DNA of 23,362 nt from WTXA01 sp041741995 (GTDB lineage Bacteria; Bacillota; TC1): contig JBGSJN010000088.1 of the NCBI GenBank assembly GCA_041741995.1, forward strand, positions 1 to 23,362, given 5' to 3'. Numbering within the stretch: the stretch's first letter is position 1; every line of letters starts with the position of its first letter. A program made the translations under genes and the position numbers. The notes beneath the pieces were generated by a model. That model saw only the letters and a program-made list of their open reading frames with translations. It was not told where the DNA came from and did no database searches. This document shows, one piece after another, positions 8,470-15,671 of this stretch.

Positions 8470-9504
8470 ATGAAAATTAAACTATTTGATTATAAATTAC
8501 CAGAAAATTTAATAGCTCAAAAACCTGCAACACCAAGAGATAGCTCAAGACTATTAGTTGTTAATCCGGTAGATAAGACTACTGAAGATCGAATTTTTCA
8601 TGAAATTACAGATTATCTTAAATCAGGTGATGTCTTAGTTTTAAATCACAGTAAAGTTATTCCAGCAAGAATATTTGGTAAGAAATCAACTGGTAGTAAT
8701 ATAGAGTTACTATTACTAAAAAGATTAGAAAAGGATATTTGGGAGTGTTTAGCTAAACCTGGTAAAAAGGTTAAGGTAGGAGATAGACTCGAATTTTCTG
8801 AAAAACTTAGAGCAACTTGCTTAGAGATTACGGAAGAAGGTAGTAGAATCATGCAATTCTACTATGATGGAATCTTCGAAGAAATTCTTGATGAATTAGG
8901 AGAAATGCCCTTACCACCATATATTACTAGAAAACTACCTAAGGAAGAACAGAGTAGGTACCAAACAGTTTATCATAAATCTGGTGAATCTGCAGCGGCT
9001 CCTACTGCAGGACTTCATTTTACAAATGAATTACTAGAGAAATTTAAGGATAAGGGAGTTATTCTAACATCTGTAATGTTAAATGTTGGGTTAGGAACTT
9101 TTAGACCAGTTCAAGTTGAAGATACTGATGATCATAAAATGCATGAAGAATATTATGAAATTACTGAGGAAACAGCCGAAGTAATATCTAAGGCTATGAA
9201 TGAGAACAGAAGAATAATTGCTGTAGGAACAACAACTGTCAGAGTTTTAGAAAGTGTTTATGCAAAATATAATCAAGTCAAGGCAACAAAGGAATGGACA
9301 AAGATCTTTATACAACCAGGTTTTAATTTCCAAGTAGTTGATTGCTTAATAACCAACTTTCATTTACCACAATCAACTTTATTAATGCTAATATCGGCAA
9401 TGATGGATAGAGAATTTGTTTTAAAAGTATATAAGGAAGCAATAGATAAAGAATATAGATTTTTCAGTTTTGGAGATGCTATGTTCATTAACAAGGAGAA
9501 ATAA
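8470..9504 (+). CDS. queA: S-adenosylmethionine:tRNA ribosyltransferase-isomerase QueA
   Basis: QueA moves the ribosyl group of AdoMet onto 7-aminomethyl-7-deazaguanine in tRNA, making epoxyqueuosine at wobble position 34 of GUN tRNAs. The 344-residue length is normal. Family features are the N-terminal FDYKLPENLIAQKP, DVLVLNHSKVIPAR, the central EMPLPPYI and AAPTAGLHFT, VGLGTFRPV, and the late LITNFHLPQSTLLML. The RBS AGGGGAT is just upstream. The gene overlaps tgt by 1 nt (TAATG), the conserved queA-tgt arrangement. No separate promoter is evident between the gdh terminator and this gene. Confidence 0.97.
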   Translation: MKIKLFDYKLPENLIAQKPATPRDSSRLLVVNPVDKTTEDRIFHEITDYLKSGDVLVLNHSKVIPARIFGKKSTGSNIELLLLKRLEKDIWECLAKPGKKVKVGDRLEFSEKLRATCLEITEEGSRIMQFYYDGIFEEILDELGEMPLPPYITRKLPKEEQSRYQTVYHKSGESAAAPTAGLHFTNELLEKFKDKGVILTSVMLNVGLGTFRPVQVEDTDDHKMHEEYYEITEETAEVISKAMNENRRIIAVGTTTVRVLESVYAKYNQVKATKEWTKIFIQPGFNFQVVDCLITNFHLPQSTLLMLISAMMDREFVLKVYKEAIDKEYRFFSFGDAMFINKEK

Positions 9505-10619
9505 TGTTAGAATATAAATTAATCAAGAAATCTAGTAAAAGTAATGCTAGAAGAGGTGAGATTACTACAGCCCATGGAAAGATACAAACACCAATTTTTA
9601 TGCCTGTAGGTACAGCAGCTACAGTTAAAACGATGCTTCCTCATGAATTGGAAGAAATAGGGGCTCAAATTATACTAAGCAACACTTATCACCTTTATTT
9701 AAGACCTGGTCATGAATTAATTAAAAAAGCAGGTGGCTTGCATAAGTTTATGAATTGGGATAAGCCAATCCTTACTGATAGTGGTGGTTTTCAAGTTTTT
9801 AGCTTAAACAATTTAAATAAAATTACAGATGAAGGTGTTAATTTTTCTTCACATATTGATGGTTCTAAACATTTTTTCAATCCTGAAAAATCAATGGAAA
9901 TTCAAATGGCACTTGGATCTGACATTGCTATGGCCTTTGATGAATGCGCTCCATATGGAGCTGACTATAACTATACTGTTAGCGCTTTAAACAGAACTAC
10001 CAAATGGGCTAAACAATGTAAGGAATACCATCGGCATGATTATCAAGCTCTTTTTGGAATTGTTCAAGGTGGTATGCATAAGGATTTAAGGAAAAGAAGT
10101 GCTGATGAAATAATAGCTCTTGATTTTCCAGGTTATGCAATAGGTGGGTTAAGTGTTGGTGAACCAGCAGATTTAATGCTTGAACTACAAGAATTTACAG
10201 CTCCCTTGTTACCTGAAAATAAACCAAGATATGTAATGGGTGTAGGCACCCCTAATTACTTGATCGAGGGAGTTAGAGCCGGGGTTGATATGTTTGACTG
10301 TGTATTACCTACTAGACTTGGTAGAAATGGCGGGGTTTTAAGCCATAATGGATATTTCTCTATAAGAAAAGCTGAATATTTTGATGACTTTACTCCTTTA
10401 GATCATGAATGTGATTGTTATGTTTGCAAGAATTTTTCAAGAAGCTATATAAGACATTTAATAAAATCAAACGAAATTTCAGGATTTAGATTAATAACCT
10501 GGCACAATTTATATTTTCTGATTAGTTTAATGGAAAAAATCAGAAAAGCCATTGAAGAAGATGAATTTGAATCCTTTGCAACAAGATTCTTAGCTAGATA
10601 TTACGCTCAAAGTATTTAA
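9504..10619 (+). CDS. tgt: tRNA-guanine transglycosylase (queuine tRNA-ribosyltransferase)
   Basis: Exchanges guanine-34 of GUN-anticodon tRNAs for preQ1, the step before QueA. At 371 residues it has typical bacterial length. D92 in DSGGFQVFSL is the expected general base and D265 in FDCVLPTR the expected nucleophile. GIVQGG and GGLSVGEP contribute to the base pocket. The structural zinc site is C303, C305 and C308 plus, by spacing to the Zymomonas enzyme, H334. The ATG overlaps the queA stop by 1 nt and has a good RBS, AAGGAG at 9493-9498, inside queA. Confidence 0.97.
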   Translation: MLEYKLIKKSSKSNARRGEITTAHGKIQTPIFMPVGTAATVKTMLPHELEEIGAQIILSNTYHLYLRPGHELIKKAGGLHKFMNWDKPILTDSGGFQVFSLNNLNKITDEGVNFSSHIDGSKHFFNPEKSMEIQMALGSDIAMAFDECAPYGADYNYTVSALNRTTKWAKQCKEYHRHDYQALFGIVQGGMHKDLRKRSADEIIALDFPGYAIGGLSVGEPADLMLELQEFTAPLLPENKPRYVMGVGTPNYLIEGVRAGVDMFDCVLPTRLGRNGGVLSHNGYFSIRKAEYFDDFTPLDHECDCYVCKNFSRSYIRHLIKSNEISGFRLITWHNLYFLISLMEKIRKAIEEDEFESFATRFLARYYAQSI

Positions 10620-10672
10620 AAAAAATCAATAAAATGATAGTATAAGTAGAAGAAGAAGAAAGAGGTGGAAAA

Positions 10673-11011
10673 ATGACCGGTAGTAGTTTACAAGAGATGC
10701 TTTATTTTTTGGTACCATTAGGATTAATATTTTATTTTCTAATTTTAAGACCACAGAAAAAGCAAAAAACAGAAAAAATCTTAACTATGAAAAATCTTAA
10801 AATTGGAGACAAGGTAATTATATACAGTGGTTTACATGGAGTAGTTTCCAAAGTTCCTGAAGATGAAGATTCATTTTCAATGGAAATAGCTGACAAGGTA
10901 GTAGTTATTGTTGAAAAAGAAGCTATATTTAAAAACTTAAGCCAATTGGATAGAGTTGCTAAAGAACAAGCTAAAATAGAAGCCGAAAAGAAAGCAAAAA
11001 AGAACAGATAG
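10673..11011 (+). CDS. yajC: Preprotein translocase subunit YajC
   Basis: A small single-pass membrane protein that associates with SecDF-type components of the Sec translocon. It has 112 residues, an N-terminal hydrophobic segment at about residues 9-24, the diagnostic ILRPQKKQ just after it, then the compact domain with MKNLKIGDKVIIYSGLHGVV, and a very basic lysine-rich tail. The RBS AGAGGTGG is at 10661-10668. It sits 53 nt after tgt, the classic queA-tgt-yajC order. The usual next genes, secD and secF, are absent here because a terminator follows at once. Confidence 0.93.
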   Translation: MTGSSLQEMLYFLVPLGLIFYFLILRPQKKQKTEKILTMKNLKIGDKVIIYSGLHGVVSKVPEDEDSFSMEIADKVVVIVEKEAIFKNLSQLDRVAKEQAKIEAEKKAKKNR

Positions 11012-11012
11012 T

Positions 11013-11039
11013 AAAGCCCCCTTTTAAAGGGGCTTTTTT
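11013..11039 (+). terminator. Intrinsic terminator after yajC
   Basis: Arms AAAGCCCC (11013-11020) and GGGGCTTT (11029-11036) flank an 8-nt loop and run into a T tract. It starts 2 nt after the yajC stop and closes the queA-tgt-yajC unit. Confidence 0.93.
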
Positions 11040-11076
11040 ATGTCAATAATTCCTTTTATTATAGCGCTTAATTTAG

Positions 11077-11082
11077 TATAAT
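11077..11082 (+). promoter_or_regulatory. Probable -10 element of the rsh operon
   Basis: A perfect TATAAT lies about 35 nt before the rsh ATG. No convincing -35 is present at 17 bp (TTTTAT at 11054-11059 is the nearest), so the promoter is weaker or depends on an activator. It is placed just after the yajC terminator, where a promoter is needed. Confidence 0.55.
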
Positions 11083-11117
11083 TAAAGAGTACGTTATTCA
11101 ACAAAAGGGGATATATA

Positions 11118-13322
11118 ATGAGTATTTCAATAGAGACAATAATAAGTCAAATGAAAGAATATATACCAGACCTTAAAGAAGATAAAATCAGAGAAGCATA
11201 TAAGCTTGCTGAGGAGTCTCATACTGGTCAATTTAGAAAATCCGGGGAAGAATATATTATTCATCCTCTGCATGTCGCGGAAATTCTAACACCAATGCAA
11301 ATGGATGAAGCTACAATAATTTGCGCACTACTTCATGATGTTGTAGAAGATGTTGAAGCAATCTCTATAGAAATGATTGAAGAAAAATTTGGAAGTGAAG
11401 TAGGCTATATTGTAAATGGCTTAACCAAACTGAAAAAAATTAGTTCGATACACAGAAATAATCTACAAGTAGAAAATCTGATGAAGATGTTCTTAACTAC
11501 TTCTAAAGATATTAGAGTACTTCTTATAAAATTAGCCGATAGGCTTCATAATATGAGAACCTTGAAATTTATGCCAAGAGATAGACAATTATCAATTGCT
11601 AAAGAAACACTAGAAATTTATGCTCCTGTAGCTCATAGATTAGGAGCCTTCCAAATTAAATGGGAATTAGAGGATTTATCTTTTAAATATTTAGAACCAG
11701 AAAAATATAATAATCTTGTTGAGCAAATCTCTAAAAAAAGAATCGAAAGAGAAGCTGATGTTGAATCAATAATATCCAAGATTGAAAAAAAAATGGAAGA
11801 ATTGAATATAGAAGCAGAAGTAACTGGTCGAACTAAACATTTTTACAGTATATATAATAAAATGGTTAAGAAAAATCAGGAACTTGATGAAATTTTCGAC
11901 TTAACCGCAGTAAGGATAATAGTAAGTACAATTCAAGACTGTTATAGCGCCTTAGGTGTTATACATATGATCTTTACACCTATACCTAATAGATTTAAAG
12001 ATTACATTGCAATGCCAAAACCAAATATGTACCAATCAATACACACAACAGTACTAGGTCCAAATACAGATCCATTTGAAGTGCAAATACGGACAATAGA
12101 AATGCATAAAACTGCTGAATTTGGTATTGCCGCCCACTGGAAATACAAAGAAGGTGGCAAGTTTTCATATAAAGAATTTCAAAAAGAAAGTTCCTTTATT
12201 GAACAAATAAGAGAAATACAATCTGATTCTGCTGGAAGTGCAACAGATTTTATTGATTCACTTAAAGCTGACCTTTTCACTGATAGAATATATTTATTTA
12301 CACCTAAAGGAGATGTCATTGAATTAAAAAATGGATCAACTCCTTTAGATTTTGCCTTTAGAGTCCACTCAGACGTAGGATTACACTACGCTGGGGCTAA
12401 AGTGAATAACCACATAGTTCCAATAAGTTATAAATTGCAAACTGGTGATATATTGGAAATTATAACCAATAGAAATGCTAAGCCAAGTTTAGATTGGTTG
12501 AAGATTGTTGAGACAAAGCATGCTCAAAATAAGATCAGAAATTGGTTTAAGAATCAAAACAGAGAAATGAAAATTGAAAAAGGCAAAGAAAACTTCGAAC
12601 GAGAATGTAAAAAAGAGTCCTTTGACAGTGTTCATCTTGATAGTAAATATTTAGAAAAATTATATAAATCACATGGTATGCACAGTATGGAAGATCTATA
12701 TGCTGCTATAGGTGATGGTGCATTCCAAGTAAGACATGTACTTAGAAAACTTAGAGACATCGTAAATGTGCAACTTGGAGATGCAAATACAGATAAAATG
12801 ATGGTAAAACCTTGGGAAGGCTATGGTAAAGGTACTCATGGTATTCGGGTACAAGGATTTGATAATGTTGATATACATATTTCTAAATGTTGCAATCCAC
12901 TACCTGATGACGAGGTTTCAGGCTATATAAATAGAGGCAAGGGGATTTCAGTCCATAGAACAGATTGTCCTAATTTCCTCTATTTAAAAAGAAAAGAACC
13001 TTATAGAATTGTAAATGTAATTTGGGAAAAGAAAGAAGTTAAGAATTTAACTGCAAATCTTGAAATTACAACAACCGATAAAAAAGGTATAACACCATTT
13101 ATTATCAATAAATTCCATGAACTTAATGCTGATGTTTTAGAAATTAATTCCAAAGTTGCCAATAGCCTTGTGACTATGAAAGTTAAAATTGGTATAAATA
13201 GTTCAAATCATCTAGAGGATATATTCTTCGCTTTAAATAAAGAGGCAGATATTATAGAAATTAACAGAATAATTTTAAAAGGGAAAATAAGAAATGAAAG
13301 TAGTATTACAGAGATCAAATAA
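11118..13322 (+). CDS. relA: Bifunctional (p)ppGpp synthetase/hydrolase, long RSH (RelA/SpoT family)
   Basis: Makes and degrades the alarmone (p)ppGpp on amino-acid starvation, acting at the ribosome. The 734 residues have the full long-RSH layout: an HD hydrolase domain (HD at 73-74 in LLHDVVEDV; LADRLHNMRTL), a synthetase domain (GRTKHFYSIY near 237; YQSIHTTVLG; EVQIRT), a TGS domain starting at about 391 (RIYLFTPKG), a conserved-cysteine region with C591/C592 in SKCCNPLP, and a C-terminal ACT domain. The RFKD motif at 292-295 is the RXKD form of bifunctional Rel enzymes, as opposed to the EXDD of synthetase-only RelA. Together with the intact HD site this predicts both activities. The 3' end overlaps dtd by 29 bp. 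Confidence 0.96.
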   Translation: MSISIETIISQMKEYIPDLKEDKIREAYKLAEESHTGQFRKSGEEYIIHPLHVAEILTPMQMDEATIICALLHDVVEDVEAISIEMIEEKFGSEVGYIVNGLTKLKKISSIHRNNLQVENLMKMFLTTSKDIRVLLIKLADRLHNMRTLKFMPRDRQLSIAKETLEIYAPVAHRLGAFQIKWELEDLSFKYLEPEKYNNLVEQISKKRIEREADVESIISKIEKKMEELNIEAEVTGRTKHFYSIYNKMVKKNQELDEIFDLTAVRIIVSTIQDCYSALGVIHMIFTPIPNRFKDYIAMPKPNMYQSIHTTVLGPNTDPFEVQIRTIEMHKTAEFGIAAHWKYKEGGKFSYKEFQKESSFIEQIREIQSDSAGSATDFIDSLKADLFTDRIYLFTPKGDVIELKNGSTPLDFAFRVHSDVGLHYAGAKVNNHIVPISYKLQTGDILEIITNRNAKPSLDWLKIVETKHAQNKIRNWFKNQNREMKIEKGKENFERECKKESFDSVHLDSKYLEKLYKSHGMHSMEDLYAAIGDGAFQVRHVLRKLRDIVNVQLGDANTDKMMVKPWEGYGKGTHGIRVQGFDNVDIHISKCCNPLPDDEVSGYINRGKGISVHRTDCPNFLYLKRKEPYRIVNVIWEKKEVKNLTANLEITTTDKKGITPFIINKFHELNADVLEINSKVANSLVTMKVKIGINSSNHLEDIFFALNKEADIIEINRIILKGKIRNESSITEIK

Positions 13323-13743
13323 TAGTAGTGTTAGTATTAATAACAAGGTTGTTGGTTCAATAAATATGGGCTTAGTTGTATTATTAGGTGTAGGACAAAA
13401 CGATACAATTGAAGATATTGACTATCTTGTAAATAAAGTTATTAATTTAAGAATATTTGAAGATGATGAAGGTAAGATGAATAAAAGTCTAATAGATGTG
13501 GATGGTGAAATTTTATTAGTATCACAGTTTACATTGTATGCTGAAACTAGAAAAGGTAGGCGTCCAAGTTTTATCAATGCAGGAAGTCCAGAAAAAGCCA
13601 ATAAATATTATGAAATATTCAAAGAAAAACTTATACATCATGGAATTAGAATACAGACTGGAGTTTTTCAAGCAGAAATGGAAGTTAATATTGTAAATGA
13701 TGGACCTGTTACAATTATAATTGACACAGAAGATACCAAGTAG
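13294..13743 (+). CDS. dtd: D-aminoacyl-tRNA deacylase
   Basis: Removes D-amino acids (and mischarged glycine) from tRNA, a chiral proofreading step. The 149 residues are normal for DTD. The start is fixed by the conserved N-terminus MKVVLQR. The active-site elements are visible as SQFTLYA near residue 78 and the Gly-cisPro motif in NDGPVT near 137. The start codon lies inside rsh, with a 29-bp overlap in a different frame and only a weak purine-rich RBS, so it probably depends on ribosomes translating rsh. The rsh-dtd order is conserved in Firmicutes. Confidence 0.96.
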   Translation: MKVVLQRSNNSSVSINNKVVGSINMGLVVLLGVGQNDTIEDIDYLVNKVINLRIFEDDEGKMNKSLIDVDGEILLVSQFTLYAETRKGRRPSFINAGSPEKANKYYEIFKEKLIHHGIRIQTGVFQAEMEVNIVNDGPVTIIIDTEDTK

Positions 13744-13751
13744 GAGGATAA

Positions 13752-14396
13752 ATGAAATATATCAAGCTTAAAAATGGGCCAATTGAAGAAAATGCATTTA
13801 TCGTTTGGGATGATAAGTCACTTGAAGGTGCAATAATAGACCCAGGATTTACAGAAATTTCTGAATTCGACAAATATATAAAGGCCAACAAAATTACAAT
13901 TAAGTATATAATAGATACCCATGGTCATTGGGACCATATAAAAAACAATAAATTAGTAAAAGATGAATACGGTGCAAAGTTACTGATTCATAAAGATGAA
14001 CAGGAATTCTTGATAAATCCACAATTGAATCTAAGCTATTATTATGATAAGGAAATTGATATAGCAACTCCTGATATTCTTCTAAATGATGAAGATGAAA
14101 TTAAGCTTGGAGATGATGCTTTAAAAGTAATGCATACACCGGGACATACTATGGGTTCTATAATATTATATAATAATGACTTAGCTTTTACCGGTGATAC
14201 CTTGTTTTTTGGTTCAATAGGCAGATGTGATTTGCCAAGCAGTGATAAGGATATCATGTTAAATACAATAGCAAAATATAAAAAACTACTACCAAAGGAA
14301 GCAATCATATTACCAGGACATGGCAATATGGAATCAAGTTTTGCTGAACAACTAGAAATCAATCCATTTCTGACTGGTAAAATGACTCCAAAATAG
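13752..14396 (+). CDS. MBL-fold metallo-hydrolase, YcbL/YqgX (glyoxalase II-like)
   Basis: A stand-alone metallo-beta-lactamase-fold hydrolase of 214 residues. All dinuclear metal ligands are present: H57, H59, D61 and H62 in THGHWDH, H132 in HTPGHT, D149 in GDTLF and H190 in LPGHGN. It lacks the extra C-terminal helical domain of classical glyoxalase II, so it belongs with short YcbL-like proteins, some of which hydrolyse S-lactoylglutathione or similar thioesters. The substrate here is unknown. A perfect AGGAGG at 13742-13747 precedes it and it sits 8 nt after dtd, the arrangement seen in clostridial rsh operons. Confidence 0.9.
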   Translation: MKYIKLKNGPIEENAFIVWDDKSLEGAIIDPGFTEISEFDKYIKANKITIKYIIDTHGHWDHIKNNKLVKDEYGAKLLIHKDEQEFLINPQLNLSYYYDKEIDIATPDILLNDEDEIKLGDDALKVMHTPGHTMGSIILYNNDLAFTGDTLFFGSIGRCDLPSSDKDIMLNTIAKYKKLLPKEAIILPGHGNMESSFAEQLEINPFLTGKMTPK

Positions 14397-14409
14397 AAAG
14401 AGGTTTAAA

Positions 14410-15669
14410 ATGGCAATAAAAGGCCCAAAAGGAACACATGATATTATTTTTGATGATATTAATAAATGGCATATAATAGAATCAAAACTTACAGATTTAA
14501 TGGAAGTCTATGATTATCAAGAGATACGAACTCCTATATTTGAATCTACTGAACTATTTTTAAGAGGAGTAGGGGATACTACTGATATTGTAGATAAGGA
14601 AATGTATACTTTTTTAGACAAGGGTGACAGAAGTATTACATTACGCCCAGAAGGTACAGCATCAGTAGCAAGAGCTTTTATAGAACATAGTGGTTACAAT
14701 GAAGTTTTGCCTAGTAAGTTTTACTATACAGGCCCTATGTTTAGGTATTCAAGACCACAAACAGGCAGATTTAGACAATTTCACCAATTTGGAGTAGAGG
14801 TAATAGGTTCAATGAGTCCATATTTAGATGGTGAAGTACTTGAGTTGATGATGAAAATTTTCACTTCATTAGGAATAAAAAATCTAAATTTGGAAATCAA
14901 TAGTGTAGGTTGCCCAAAATGCAGACCTATCCATAAAGATATATTAAAAGAATATTTAAAGAAAAACTATGAAAGCCTATGTCCAACTTGCCAAGGTAGA
15001 TATGAAAAAAACCCATTAAGAATCTTTGATTGTAAGAATATCAAATGTCAAGAGATAATTAATAACGGTCCATATATTACAGATAATCTTTGTGAGGAAT
15101 GTGACCAACACTTTGAAGAAGTAAAAAAATATTTAGCTATGTCAAAGGTTGATTATGTTTTAAATAAAAAGATGGTTAGAGGCTTAGACTATTATACTAA
15201 AACAGCTTTTGAAATAACAGCTGGTAGAGATGGAGCTCAAAGTTCTATAGGCGGCGGTGGCAGGTACGATGGGCTTATTGAAGAAATAGGCGGACCAAGT
15301 CTTCCTGGCATTGGATTTGCTATAGGACTTGAAAGAGTAGTATTGACTATGGAAGAACAAGGTTTATTTGATAACCTAGTTAAGTCAAAGAAAAAAACCT
15401 ATGTTGCTAATGTTAGTGAAAATAATATTGATGAAACAGTCCTACTAGTACAAAAGTTGAGAAACAAAGGAATTGTAGCAATTCATGACATCATGATGCG
15501 TAAATTAAAAGGACAATTCAAATATGCTAATAAGATAAATGCTGACTATGTTATAACTATTGGTGATGATGAAATTAATAATAAAATATATCCATTAAAG
15601 AATATGAATACAGGCGAGCAAATAGTTTGCAGTTATGATGAGTTAATCAAAAATTTAGGAGGAGAATAA
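14410..15669 (+). CDS. hisS: Histidyl-tRNA synthetase
   Basis: Class IIa synthetase charging tRNA-His. The 419 residues include motif 1 around EIRTPIFE, the motif 2 region MFRYSRPQTGRFRQFHQFGVE, the HisRS signature RGLDYYT, motif 3 with GIGFAIGLERV, and a C-terminal anticodon-binding domain. Eight cysteines lie in four pairs in the insertion domain: C168/C171, C191/C194, C208/C213 and C228/C231, which suggests one or two zinc sites. The MBL gene ends 13 nt upstream, leaving no room for a T-box leader. aspS follows after 2 nt, the common Firmicutes hisS-aspS pair. Confidence 0.97.
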   Translation: MAIKGPKGTHDIIFDDINKWHIIESKLTDLMEVYDYQEIRTPIFESTELFLRGVGDTTDIVDKEMYTFLDKGDRSITLRPEGTASVARAFIEHSGYNEVLPSKFYYTGPMFRYSRPQTGRFRQFHQFGVEVIGSMSPYLDGEVLELMMKIFTSLGIKNLNLEINSVGCPKCRPIHKDILKEYLKKNYESLCPTCQGRYEKNPLRIFDCKNIKCQEIINNGPYITDNLCEECDQHFEEVKKYLAMSKVDYVLNKKMVRGLDYYTKTAFEITAGRDGAQSSIGGGGRYDGLIEEIGGPSLPGIGFAIGLERVVLTMEEQGLFDNLVKSKKKTYVANVSENNIDETVLLVQKLRNKGIVAIHDIMMRKLKGQFKYANKINADYVITIGDDEINNKIYPLKNMNTGEQIVCSYDELIKNLGGE

Positions 15670-15671
15670 GA

